Origin: Candidatus Thorarchaeota archaeon
Lineage (GTDB): Archaea > Asgardarchaeota > Thorarchaeia > Thorarchaeales > Thorarchaeaceae
Assembly (NCBI GenBank): GCA_016841005.1
Contig: JAEORG010000025.1
Span: 1 to 10,754, forward strand
Reading direction: 5' to 3'
DNA length: 10,754 nt
In this document: piece by piece, positions 1-7,363 of the stretch
Position numbering within the stretch: position 1 is the stretch's first letter
How the letters are laid out: each line of letters starts with the position of its first letter
Translations under genes and position numbers: made by a program
Notes under the pieces: model-generated
Told to the model about the DNA's origin: nothing
The model's input: only the letters and a program-made list of their open reading frames with translations
The model's database searches: none

Positions 1-347
1 GATGATGTCGATTTAGTTTCGGGAACATATTCCTCTCCATCATCTCGAAATAAGTCAGGAACTTCATAATTTGGAGCAACCCCAGCCTGCTGATACTTTC
101 TTGAGAATTGCATGAGTCGACCAGCACATTGAGCTACAGCATGTCTACTTAGACCCTCAACACGAATGTGACCATAAATGACACCAACATAATTCTCCAA
201 ATCTAATTCTGAGATGGTCTTTTCAGCAAGTATCTTTTTACCTCTTACCACTCTACAAGCCCACATCTCATTCATAACCCCAGCTTGAGCTGAATAGCTT
301 GTGTTCGTGATTGCTACAAGTGGAGATATTGGATAGAAGTCACCCAT
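1..347 (-). CDS. Hypothetical protein, N-terminal part (cut by the left edge)
   Basis: An open frame of 115 complete codons starts at an ATG (347-345) and runs off the left edge without a stop. The start is supported by a GGAGGT ribosome binding site at 355-360, 7 nt upstream. The protein begins MGDFYPISPLVAITNTSYSA and has no obvious signal peptide or membrane segment. The first 90 residues look like a compact folded domain mixing hydrophobic and basic residues, with Cys31 and Cys74 but no CxxC pair. From about residue 98 it becomes acidic and Ser/Thr-rich, which suggests a linker or tail. I do not recognise the family and assign no function. It lies 75 bp downstream of the GH38 gene on the same strand, so it could be cotranscribed with it. 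The strong ribosome binding site and codon-like composition make a real gene likely. Confidence 0.75.
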   Translation of the reverse strand, partial: MGDFYPISPLVAITNTSYSAQAGVMNEMWACRVVRGKKILAEKTISELDLENYVGVIYGHIRVEGLSRHAVAQCAGRLMQFSRKYQQAGVAPNYEVPDLFRDDGEEYVPETKSTS

Positions 348-354
348 TATTCGA

Positions 355-360
355 ACCTCC
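355..360 (-). promoter_or_regulatory. Shine-Dalgarno site of the left-edge hypothetical gene
   Basis: GGAGGT on the minus strand lies 7 nt before the ATG at 347. It is the strongest canonical ribosome binding site in the window and fixes the start of the gene. Confidence 0.7.
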
Positions 361-422
361 GGTCAAAGAAGATACTCTAAAGACACTTGAAAAGCATATC
401 TGGAATGTAGTTTGTGTGCTAA

Positions 423-2909
423 CTACCCTAACTTGACCTTCAATGTGATAATTGAATAGGGGTCGACAGAAACTATAATGCTATTTCCATCATGCTGTAA
501 CTCCCCAATTTCATTTTCTATTAAATCAAGTAATACAGCATGATACACTGTCTGATTGAATCGAAGTGTACATCGACCACTCTGACCATTATATTCGTAC
601 AGACGAATGATATACTCGGAAGCAACATCTGATGGTTTGATACATGATAAACCCAAATCGACACCCTCAATTTCTAGGAAGGACTTCTTCAATGGTCGTT
701 CAGCAACACCACCGAGAATGCGGGAATTGGACAGAGGAAGCCGATATTCCGCAGATTTTTTGATAACCAGTCCAGACTGCCAATTTCCTTCATGAGGAAT
801 TAAAGAGATACTAAAGTGATGTGTCTCATTTTCATTTGCCATTGGAGTATCCAGTACATCATCATCCAAACCATGTGAGAGATGATTTACACTCCGCAAC
901 AACGTAGTACTTAGAATACCATCAACATATTGGAATTCATGAAGACCTATAGTCGAAAGAGCAAAACCTGATTCTGGTCCTGAAATATCTACCCAGTCAA
1001 GTGCATGGAAAGTTCCGTGACCGTGGTCTATATACGCATCTATTCCGTTATGCATTAAGATTCGTTCTTCAACCCCAAATTGGGCTCCACTATAGACCTT
1101 TGATGAAAAGATTTGCAGCGGTATGTTATATCTTACCCTTCTGTTTCTTCCTTTGAAAGAAATGTCGATATCCATGTCTACTCTGCATAAAGATGAATAC
1201 ATCGTCACTGTCTGAATAATCTCACTTTCTGCAACCATATTTCGAATCTGCACAACGACACGAATTGGTCCTTCCTCAAGAATTGAAATCTTTGCTGGAC
1301 TTCTTAGAGAAGTGATACGTGACTCTTCACTAGTCAATGAAGAAGGCGCATAACGATAGAGATCACCGATATCACTATCCATTGAAATTGACGAGCTCTC
1401 ACGATTAATTAACTCCATTTGGGTTTTTTTATCAAATAGTCTGGAAATTCCACCATTAAACTCATCAAATTCTAGAATTAATTCTCTGGATTCAATCCAA
1501 GATTTTCCAGATTTCAAACCAGTATCAAACTCTGGTTTTGTATCAACTTCACGAATAGTATAAACACTTCTTCCTAAGGACGGGACATCTTCTGCTAAGA
1601 AAATCAAATCAATTGACTGAGATTCTTCATGCTCCCTCAAAATCTGATATGGTACTGTATTCCCACTTGGTGATTCAATCTCAAAGAAATTCTTACCTAG
1701 AGAGATTCTATCCAGTTGAATATTCACAACACCACTTCGATTCCATGGAACAGGGTTATTCACAATTATTGAGATGCCTTCATTATTGCTACTTAATCCT
1801 ATTATTCTCGTGCTAGACGCATGTTGAAGTATTTCTTCAGCCTTTTCGATTGCCTGTTTATATCTTGCAACGGCAAGCCTGTATGACGTGTCCGAAATAG
1901 TACCACGAATTATATTATGATCTTGGTTGAAAAGAAGCATTCTCCAGATGTTGCTAAGATTTCCATTTTGTGAAATATCACCATTCTTGGATAAGGCAAG
2001 TTCACATAGGTACAATAGAGTTTCCAATTTGCGATTCAGAATCTTAAGTCTGATACGGGAACTAAGTCCTCCAGAACATATTGCACTAAATCGACCAGAT
2101 GCCAACTCTCCTGAAATCAATGGCAACTCAGCTAGTACTGTCTTTAGTTTATCAGTAAAATCACGCGGTGTGCCTATTGACGCATTTGTTTCCGGAAAGG
2201 TATCATTCCACTTCTTCACAATGTCTGCTAGATGAGGTGGAGGTGGAACTAATTCACCTCCGACTGGTAAAAAGACATTATGAGACGCACTCATTGGGCC
2301 AGTTTCATCAACAAGATGTAATAGATTTGAGAAGGCTTCACGTGTGTTCTCAGATAACCATGCTGCAGAATCATAACCTTTGGATAACCAGACAGCATTT
2401 ACCCGACTACCATCTGGCCCTATCCAGATATACTCTGTAGGAGATTTTTGTAGTTGTCCTCTCCAGAAGTAGTAGGCATCAATACCAACTTGCCTAAGAA
2501 TCTGAGGCATCTGAGAACAGTGCCCCGCTGAATCAACAGCCCAACCTGATTTAACATTAACACCTAGTTCACTTCTGATATAATTCATTCCGTAGACAAA
2601 CTGTCGAACAATAGACTCTCCACTTGGAATGATTAAATCTGGCATTACATAAGTACCACCGACAATCTCGATTCTGCCCTCCAGAACCTTCTGATGAAGA
2701 ACATCCCAATAATTCGGGAATAGCCTGCGAAAACCTTCCAACAGAGTGACTTGGTCTATACAGAATTTGTGAGATGGGTTCACCTCTAAGTAATCTAATA
2801 CACTCTTGACATTCCAAGCAACAATACTGATGTTGTGTTCGTAGGTATTTGTCCTTGCATTATCAAAGTGAATGAATGGACATAATGTGATCGTCCAGCG
2901 CTCTCCCAC
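423..2909 (-). CDS. Glycoside hydrolase family 38 (alpha-mannosidase-like) enzyme
   Basis: A retaining, zinc-dependent exo-glycosidase by family, predicted to remove alpha-mannose from oligosaccharides or glycans; the substrate is not known. At 828 aa it has the full family layout: catalytic domain about 5-270, middle helical domain about 275-370, then the large beta C-terminal part ending in the typical FLEIEG...IRLYEYNGQ...YSIITLKV segment. Predicted zinc ligands are His14 and Asp16 (IHFD), Asp126 (WAVDSAGH, also the expected nucleophile) and His331 (NQDHNIIRGT). No signal peptide or membrane segment is seen, so it is probably cytosolic, as in MAN2C1-like enzymes. The start is GTG at 2909; an in-frame stop two codons upstream rules out extension. 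No good ribosome binding site precedes it. Oddities: the Trp usual after HxD is Arg19, the DH expected in the acid/base loop reads E219-L220, and HHD reads DHN. Family membership is secure; mannosidase activity is inferred. Confidence 0.9.
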   Translation of the reverse strand: MGERWTITLCPFIHFDNARTNTYEHNISIVAWNVKSVLDYLEVNPSHKFCIDQVTLLEGFRRLFPNYWDVLHQKVLEGRIEIVGGTYVMPDLIIPSGESIVRQFVYGMNYIRSELGVNVKSGWAVDSAGHCSQMPQILRQVGIDAYYFWRGQLQKSPTEYIWIGPDGSRVNAVWLSKGYDSAAWLSENTREAFSNLLHLVDETGPMSASHNVFLPVGGELVPPPPHLADIVKKWNDTFPETNASIGTPRDFTDKLKTVLAELPLISGELASGRFSAICSGGLSSRIRLKILNRKLETLLYLCELALSKNGDISQNGNLSNIWRMLLFNQDHNIIRGTISDTSYRLAVARYKQAIEKAEEILQHASSTRIIGLSSNNEGISIIVNNPVPWNRSGVVNIQLDRISLGKNFFEIESPSGNTVPYQILREHEESQSIDLIFLAEDVPSLGRSVYTIREVDTKPEFDTGLKSGKSWIESRELILEFDEFNGGISRLFDKKTQMELINRESSSISMDSDIGDLYRYAPSSLTSEESRITSLRSPAKISILEEGPIRVVVQIRNMVAESEIIQTVTMYSSLCRVDMDIDISFKGRNRRVRYNIPLQIFSSKVYSGAQFGVEERILMHNGIDAYIDHGHGTFHALDWVDISGPESGFALSTIGLHEFQYVDGILSTTLLRSVNHLSHGLDDDVLDTPMANENETHHFSISLIPHEGNWQSGLVIKKSAEYRLPLSNSRILGGVAERPLKKSFLEIEGVDLGLSCIKPSDVASEYIIRLYEYNGQSGRCTLRFNQTVYHAVLLDLIENEIGELQHDGNSIIVSVDPYSIITLKVKLG

Positions 2910-3012
2910 AGTGGTTCACCATTATGCAGGGTGCAATCTGCTTAGAAGAGATGGTCGGGTCCAGCCTTAAAGGAATATTGTATCCTCAGACTGAACCCAT
3001 TTGAGAATATGA
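2910..3012. other. Gap between cdc48 and the GH38 gene
   Basis: These 103 bp separate two minus-strand genes. I see no clear terminator hairpin with a T-run after cdc48. A weak TTTAAGG element on the minus strand, about 60 nt before the GH38 start, could be a poor TATA box. Whether GH38 has its own promoter or reads through from cdc48 is unresolved. Confidence 0.4.
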
Positions 3013-5202
3013 TTACATATATTGTGGAAGTATGTCCTTCGATTTTTCAGGCTGCCGCTGTTTGACAACTTCTGCCATCTGAAGAAACCGCTTAGCATCT
3101 TCAGCTGTTATTGTAGGTCGAACTTCTTTCATAGCTTGTTTGAAATGTTCCATCGTGACTGGTTTAGGTTTCCAATCATCTCTAACTGCGGCCATTGCAG
3201 CTTCTCTTGTGAGTCCCTCAATGTCAGCACCAGAATACCCTTCAGTCTTCTCCGCAAGTATTCCAAGATCTACATCATCAGCCAATGGCATATCCTTAGT
3301 ATGGACCCTTAGTATCTGTTCACGAGCTGGTAGGTCTGGAGGTGGGACAAATAATACTGCATCGATCCTCCCTGGACGAAGTACTGCAGGATCCAAGATA
3401 TCTGCCCTATTAGTTGCTCCAATTACTAGGACATTCTGGAGCGACTGCATACCGTCTAATTCAGCTAGAAATTGATTTACAATTCTCTTGCTAACACCAG
3501 TATCATCTCTTTGATTTCGTGATCCCATAATTGCATCAATTTCGTCAAAGAATAGAATGCATGGTGCAGTTTGTCTTGCCTTTTTGAATATCTCTCGAAC
3601 TGCTTTCTCAGATTCACCTACATACTTGTTGAAAATTTCTGGACCACGTATTGAGATAAAATTGGCTTCGCTTTCTGTGGCTACTGCTTTTGCTAAGAGA
3701 GTCTTTCCTGTCCCTGGAGGTCCAAAGAGAAGAACTCCTTTTGGAGCCCTAATTCCCATCTCTTCAAACACTTCAGGATGTTTCAATGGAGCTTCAATTG
3801 CTTCTGACAGTTGAGCTTTCACCCGCTCAAGCCCCCCAACATCCTCCCATTTGACATTAGGTTTTTCGACAAGAACTTCTCGCAATGCAGATGGAGAAAC
3901 TTCTGCCATTGCCAAATCGAAATCTGACTGAGACACAAACAGATTATTCAGAACATCTGGCGGAATATCACCACTCTCTGGATCCACATGTGGAAGCGCT
4001 CTTCTCAGAGCTTGCATTGCAGCTTCCCTTGCAAGAGCTGCTAGGTCCGCTCCAACAAATCCATGAGTAGTAGCGGCTAGTTTCGTAAGATCAACATCTT
4101 CAGCTAAAGGCATTGCTCTTGTATGAATCTGTAAGATCTCAAGTCTACCAATCTTATCAGGTACTCCAATCTCAATTTCTCTGTCAAAGCGACCTGGTCT
4201 TCTAAGAGCTTCATCTACATCATCTGGTCTATTGGTGGCACCGATTACAATTACTTGACCTCTACCTGCGAGACCATCCATTAGAGCTAATAGTTGAGCA
4301 ACAACCCTTCTCTCAACTTCACCTGTGACTTCTGCCCTCTTGGGAGCAATACTATCAAGTTCATCAATGAAGATTATACTAGGTGCATCCTTCTCAGCAT
4401 CTTCAAAAGCTTGACGAAGCTTCTGCTCGGATTCACCGTAAAATTTTGACATGATTTCAGGACCGTTAATCACCTTGAAATTAGCTCCAGATTCATTAGC
4501 AACAGCCTTTGCAATAAGCGTCTTACCTGTTCCTGGTGGTCCGTGTAAAAGAACGCCTTTTGGTGGAGAGATTCCCAGTCTCTTGAAAAGCTCAGGGGAC
4601 TTCATAGGCAGTTCAATCATTTCTCTAATCTTCTGAAGTTCTTTCCCTAACCCACCAATATCCTCGTATGTAACTGTTGGAACAGAAAGTTCCTCTGGCT
4701 TGACTGGTTCTGTTCTCAACTCAATACTTGTGCTTGGTGTAACTCGAACATGTTTTGATGGTTGAGCTGCAGTAACTGTAAACTGGAGACCCTTACCAAT
4801 TGATGCTACAAGAATAGCATCCCCTCGAGTGACTGGTTTGTTGATCATTTGCTGCTTTACATAATCCTCAAAGCCTGGTTGAAATCGGATTGGTTGATTC
4901 GGTGCAAGAGTTACACGAGTTGCATCCTGTATGCTTACTTTACTGACCTCTACAACCTCACCTAGTCTTGCTCCTGCATTATTACGAATCAGGCCATCCA
5001 TCCTAATCATATCAAGTACTTCATCTTCTTGTAATCCTGGCCATGCAATGGCAACTGTTTCACTCTGACCTTTAAGTAAAACATAATCACCAGACCTAAT
5101 CCCTAATTGATTTCTCACATCTGAATTCAGCCTTACGATGCCTCTCCCTTGATCCTTTGGCATTGCGGCTGCAACTTTTAGTTTGATAGTATCTTCACTC
5201 AT
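3013..5202 (-). CDS. cdc48: Cdc48/VAT-type AAA+ ATPase (p97 homologue)
   Basis: A hexameric double-ring unfoldase that threads substrate proteins through a central pore, for refolding or hand-off to the 20S proteasome. The 729 aa match the archaeal VAT length. The N-terminal double-psi barrel and substrate domain is about 1-165. D1 has Walker A GPPGTGKT 221-228, Walker B D280-E281, sensor N324 and arginine fingers R335/R338. D2 has Walker A 494-501, Walker B D553-E554, sensor N598 and arginine fingers R609/R612. Both pore loops are aromatic: KFYGES at 253-258 in D1 and KYVGES at 526-531 in D2, as in archaeal VAT and unlike D1 of eukaryotic p97. The C-terminus is LPQYM, so the penultimate Tyr of the proteasome-docking HbYX motif is present but Gln replaces the hydrophobic residue. 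The ATG lies 3 bp after the hsp20 stop codon, so the two genes are surely cotranscribed and probably translationally coupled. Confidence 0.98.
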   Translation of the reverse strand: MSEDTIKLKVAAAMPKDQGRGIVRLNSDVRNQLGIRSGDYVLLKGQSETVAIAWPGLQEDEVLDMIRMDGLIRNNAGARLGEVVEVSKVSIQDATRVTLAPNQPIRFQPGFEDYVKQQMINKPVTRGDAILVASIGKGLQFTVTAAQPSKHVRVTPSTSIELRTEPVKPEELSVPTVTYEDIGGLGKELQKIREMIELPMKSPELFKRLGISPPKGVLLHGPPGTGKTLIAKAVANESGANFKVINGPEIMSKFYGESEQKLRQAFEDAEKDAPSIIFIDELDSIAPKRAEVTGEVERRVVAQLLALMDGLAGRGQVIVIGATNRPDDVDEALRRPGRFDREIEIGVPDKIGRLEILQIHTRAMPLAEDVDLTKLAATTHGFVGADLAALAREAAMQALRRALPHVDPESGDIPPDVLNNLFVSQSDFDLAMAEVSPSALREVLVEKPNVKWEDVGGLERVKAQLSEAIEAPLKHPEVFEEMGIRAPKGVLLFGPPGTGKTLLAKAVATESEANFISIRGPEIFNKYVGESEKAVREIFKKARQTAPCILFFDEIDAIMGSRNQRDDTGVSKRIVNQFLAELDGMQSLQNVLVIGATNRADILDPAVLRPGRIDAVLFVPPPDLPAREQILRVHTKDMPLADDVDLGILAEKTEGYSGADIEGLTREAAMAAVRDDWKPKPVTMEHFKQAMKEVRPTITAEDAKRFLQMAEVVKQRQPEKSKDILPQYM

Positions 5203-5205
5203 CTT

Positions 5206-5640
5206 TTACTCATCCGTCCTAATTACTTTCAAAATACCCTCTGTTTGATCACTTGATTCATCGTTAGCTTTCACCAGTCTTACTTCTATGACTCCATTCG
5301 TCTGTGAAACGCTTGACTTCGATATATCAACATTAAATGGTACTTCCAATTCTACACCTTTAGAAACAACCTCACTGAATCTAACCTCAAGAGTGTTGTT
5401 TTTGATTGAAGCAATAGGCGATTCGACTGTAGTTGGACTCTCAATAATCACCAAGTATTCATCGCCTAGATCGATGCTGTCAACAACTACCTCACGAGTA
5501 GGATTCATTTCTGGAACCATATTTTTCTCCGAACCTATTCGCATCTGAATTCCACTCTCATTGGGAAACATATCAAACGATTTCCCGAAGAACCTCTCAA
5601 ACATATTACGGACTAATTTATCAAAATCATCATCAATCAT
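5206..5640 (-). CDS. hsp20: Small heat shock protein, Hsp20/alpha-crystallin family
   Basis: An ATP-independent holdase that binds unfolding proteins in an oligomer and passes them to ATP-driven machines; Cdc48, encoded next door, is an obvious partner. From ATG 5640 the protein is 144 aa. An N-terminal arm rich in Phe, Met and Asp (1-45) is followed by an alpha-crystallin domain (about 49-124) with the characteristic NGVIEVRLVK strand at 115-124. A flexible acidic linker leads to GILKVI (135-140), an IxI/V-like tail motif used for oligomer assembly. An alternative GTG start at 5649 would add three residues, but that GTG is part of the GAGGTG ribosome binding site at 5647-5652, spaced 6 nt from ATG 5640, so the ATG is preferred. 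An hsp20-cdc48 pair is also known from the heat-induced HSR1 operon of Archaeoglobus fulgidus; no regulator gene accompanies it here. Confidence 0.93.
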   Translation of the reverse strand: MIDDDFDKLVRNMFERFFGKSFDMFPNESGIQMRIGSEKNMVPEMNPTREVVVDSIDLGDEYLVIIESPTTVESPIASIKNNTLEVRFSEVVSKGVELEVPFNVDISKSSVSQTNGVIEVRLVKANDESSDQTEGILKVIRTDE

Positions 5641-5643
5641 TAT

Positions 5644-5664
5644 AGGCACCTCGTGTGGGAGCCT
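5644..5664 (-). promoter_or_regulatory. Hairpin masking the hsp20 ribosome binding site
   Basis: In the minus-strand transcript, AGGCUCC (5664-5658) can pair with GGUGCCU (5650-5644) across a 7 nt loop. This gives four pairs, one U-U mismatch and two more pairs. The 3' arm contains most of the GAGGUG Shine-Dalgarno sequence (5652-5647), so the folded form would block ribosome access. An imperfect stem over the ribosome binding site of an hsp20 mRNA is the hallmark of bacterial RNA thermometers (ROSE, fourU). Its function in this archaeon is inference. Confidence 0.45.
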
Positions 5665-5685
5665 GGGCGGCCCCTACAGCCGCCC
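5665..5685 (-). repeat. Perfect G+C-only hairpin in the hsp20 leader
   Basis: GGGCGGC (5685-5679 on the minus strand) and GCCGCCC (5671-5665) form a perfect 7 bp G-C stem with a 7 nt loop. It abuts the hairpin over the ribosome binding site directly. It could be a stable anchor helix in a multi-hairpin leader. With no T-run after it, it does not look like a terminator. Confidence 0.6.
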
Positions 5686-5724
5686 TTGGAGTCACTTTGG
5701 GCCCCCTGTCTTATGTGATGCCAG

Positions 5725-5744
5725 CTGGCCCATCTAGGGACCAG
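5725..5744 (-). repeat. First hairpin of the hsp20 leader
   Basis: CUGGUCC (5744-5738) pairs with GGGCCAG (5731-5725) over a 6 nt loop, giving seven pairs including one U-G. An overlapping 10 bp perfect palindrome, GCCAGCTGGC at 5720-5729, offers an alternative fold. The predicted transcript start at about 5750 places this hairpin at the very 5' end of the mRNA. Confidence 0.45.
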
Positions 5745-5748
5745 TTGT

Positions 5749-5764
5749 TCACTAGTACTAGTGA
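5749..5764. promoter_or_regulatory. 16 bp palindrome, probable repressor operator of hsp20-cdc48
   Basis: TCACTAGTACTAGTGA is a perfect inverted repeat. Just outside it, after one unpaired base on each side, TG and CA again match. It begins 8 bp downstream of the hsp20 TATA box and covers the region up to the expected transcript start. Archaeal repressors such as the heat-shock regulators HSR1 and Phr bind in comparable positions and block RNA polymerase recruitment. The sequence differs from the HSR1 site as I recall it (CTAAC-N5-GTTAG), and the cognate regulator is not in this window. Confidence 0.6.
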
Positions 5765-5770
5765 CCATTT

Positions 5771-5784
5771 GGTATATAAGGTTT
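5771..5784 (-). promoter_or_regulatory. BRE/TATA promoter of hsp20-cdc48
   Basis: The minus strand reads AAACCTTATATACC, an A-rich BRE-like element followed by a TTATATA box. It is the best TATA match in the intergenic regions. It lies about 25 bp before the far edge of the palindromic operator, predicting a transcript start near 5750 and a leader of about 110 nt. The FAD dehydrogenase stop codon is only about 25 bp upstream, so hsp20-cdc48 can be expressed independently of that gene. Confidence 0.65.
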
Positions 5785-5808
5785 ATGACATGGGAAGAAG
5801 ATGCGAAC

Positions 5809-7200
5809 TCACTCCACAATCACACCTTCCTTTGCAAGTATATCACGAGCAATTACAACACCAGAAACAGATGCTTGCATGAGACCTCTGGTCACACCTG
5901 CACCGTCACCAGCAGCATAGAGGTTTCCTATAGCTGTTTCCAGGTTGTTATTCAGTTTTAATCGGGATGAATAGAACTTCACCTCTACGCCATACAGTAA
6001 TGTGCCATCATCTGCAACACCGGGAAACAGCTTATCGAGTGCATCAAGCATCTCCATTATGGAGGTCAGATGCCGATATGGAAGAGCAAAACTCAAGTCA
6101 CCGGGACATGCACTTGGAAGAGTTGGTTTAATGGGACTCCTAGCAATTCTTTCTGCAGTACTTCTCTTACCTCGTTTCAAGTCCGCTAATCTTTGTACGA
6201 GAACTCCATCACCTAACATATTTGCAAGATGTGCAATAGATTGACCATAAGAGATTGGTGCATCGAATGGTGCAGTAAACTTTGTTGATACGAGGAGTGC
6301 AAAGTTTGTGTTCTTTGTCTTTTTGTGAGCGAACGATTGGCCATTTACAGTAAGAATTTCATCATAGTATTCACTAGTCACGACCCCTCCAGGATTGAAA
6401 CAAAATACTCTCACCTTATCATCGAATCTCTTGGAATAATAGATCAGTTTGGGTTCATACAGCTTTGAAGCTATATCGGACATAACAGGTTCTGGAATCT
6501 CAACTCGAAGACCAATATCCACATAGTTAGTTTCGGTATGCAAGGATAACCGTTGAGCTTGTTCAGATAACCACTTATTACCAACTCGTCCGGGCGCAGC
6601 AACAACATATTTTGCTGAGATGAAGTCACCACCGTTGGTCTCGAGACCAGTTACTCTGTTTTCATTCATATGGATATCTTTAGCTTCAGTTCGAAGGTTC
6701 ACCTCTGCATGCTTACAGATGTACTCATACATTGCACTCATGATATCAATACATCCTTCGCGTCCGAGATGACGTATCTTCTGAGGAATGAGCCAAAGTC
6801 CAATCAATGCGGCTTTTCTGGTGTATTCTTCTATATCATCTTCATTGGAACCGAAGATTTCTGTTGGAGCGCCATATTCAAGATACTGTCGATCAACATA
6901 TTCAATGAGATCTTTTAGATGAGTTTCCCCAATAATCTCATCAAGCCAACCACCTACCTGAGTTGATTTTGAGAGCTTGCCATCGGAGAAGGACCCAGCG
7001 CCTCCCCAGCCTGCAAGAATGTCACAAGGATTACATTTGGTGCAACCTCGAGCCATTTTTGAATTTGGGCATGATCTACCTTCAATACCCTTTCCTCTTT
7101 CAATCATGAGTACTCTCAGATCTGGTTTGTGCTTGATTAGCTCAAGAGCACAGAAGATTCCAGCGGGTCCGCTACCCACGATAGTTACGTCATAATCCAA
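5809..7200 (-). CDS. FAD-dependent dehydrogenase, COG2509-like
   Basis: A soluble flavoprotein of the NAD(P)/FAD oxidoreductase superfamily, 463 aa, substrate unknown. The N-terminal Rossmann fold has GSGPAG (9-14) and the ribose-binding acidic residue in LMIERG (E34). The C-terminal FAD motif GNLYAAGDGAGVTRGL (425-440, D432) closes the flavin site and is followed by SGVVIARDIL. A cysteine-rich insert, C44...C53-x2-C56-x2-C59, lies just before a glycine-rich segment GWGGAGSFSDGKL (64-76); both are typical of the COG2509 uncharacterised FAD-dependent dehydrogenase group. The cysteines could bind a metal or take part in redox, which is inference. The start is TTG at 7200, chosen because GAGGTG (7208-7213) lies 7 nt upstream and an in-frame stop lies three codons upstream. 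It is divergent from the AN1/protease gene. No functional link to the downstream hsp20 gene is evident. Confidence 0.88.
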   Translation of the reverse strand: MDYDVTIVGSGPAGIFCALELIKHKPDLRVLMIERGKGIEGRSCPNSKMARGCTKCNPCDILAGWGGAGSFSDGKLSKSTQVGGWLDEIIGETHLKDLIEYVDRQYLEYGAPTEIFGSNEDDIEEYTRKAALIGLWLIPQKIRHLGREGCIDIMSAMYEYICKHAEVNLRTEAKDIHMNENRVTGLETNGGDFISAKYVVAAPGRVGNKWLSEQAQRLSLHTETNYVDIGLRVEIPEPVMSDIASKLYEPKLIYYSKRFDDKVRVFCFNPGGVVTSEYYDEILTVNGQSFAHKKTKNTNFALLVSTKFTAPFDAPISYGQSIAHLANMLGDGVLVQRLADLKRGKRSTAERIARSPIKPTLPSACPGDLSFALPYRHLTSIMEMLDALDKLFPGVADDGTLLYGVEVKFYSSRLKLNNNLETAIGNLYAAGDGAGVTRGLMQASVSGVVIARDILAKEGVIVE

Positions 7201-7207
7201 GAGCCTT

Positions 7208-7213
7208 CACCTC
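7208..7213 (-). promoter_or_regulatory. Ribosome binding site fixing the TTG start of the FAD dehydrogenase
   Basis: GAGGTG on the minus strand is 7 nt before the TTG at 7200. A small perfect hairpin, GTGGG-N3-CCCAC at 7216-7228, sits directly upstream of it. Confidence 0.6.
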
Positions 7214-7254
7214 AAGTGGGTGTCCCACAAAGCGACGCAACGTAGGTCTCACTT

Positions 7255-7280
7255 AAGGATTACTCCTTTCAAATTAAAAT
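7255..7280 (-). promoter_or_regulatory. Possible promoter of the FAD dehydrogenase
   Basis: A T/A-rich block reading ATTTTAATTT on the minus strand (7280-7271) is a plausible TATA box with a transcript start near 7250. A short inverted repeat, AAGGA-N4-TCCTT (7255-7268), lies between the two and could be an operator. The TATA match is moderate, so confidence is low. Confidence 0.35.
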
Positions 7281-7284
7281 GCGG

Positions 7285-7305
7285 ATTATAATGACTAGTC
7301 ACTAG
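7285..7305 (+). promoter_or_regulatory. Promoter and CACTAG-type element of the AN1/site-2 protease gene
   Basis: ATTATAAT (7285-7292) is a plausible TATA box for the plus-strand gene, with a transcript start near 7315. It runs straight into TGACTAGTCA (7292-7301), a perfect 10 bp palindrome, and TCACTAG (7299-7305), which equals one arm of the hsp20 operator. The placement right after the TATA box suits a repressor site. The relationship to the hsp20 operator is suggestive only. Confidence 0.4.
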
Positions 7306-7363
7306 GAATACCCTTTTCAGTGAGTCTTAATCTCAACAAAAGAAGAAATCTAAGGTGTGCATT

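Noticed and set aside
2863..2922. Short minus-strand frame starting ATG-GTG and overlapping the GH38 start, considered as a frameshifted N-terminus or leader peptide
   Set aside because: It encodes only 19 residues without GH38 features, while the GTG-started frame already gives the expected WTITLCPFIHFD opening.
3022..4636. Several plus-strand open frames opposite cdc48
   Set aside because: They are shadows of the highly conserved AAA+ coding sequence and have no independent start signals.
5665..5685. G+C-rich hairpin considered as a transcription terminator
   Set aside because: No T-run follows it on either strand, and it lies between the hsp20 promoter and its start codon.
5655..5882. 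Plus-strand open frame across the hsp20 leader and the end of the FAD gene
   Set aside because: It lies antisense to a strong promoter and structured leader, has biased low-complexity content and no ribosome binding site.
7355..7363. GTG start three codons upstream of the AN1/protease ATG
   Set aside because: This GTG is part of the AAGGTG ribosome binding site that is correctly spaced for ATG 7364.
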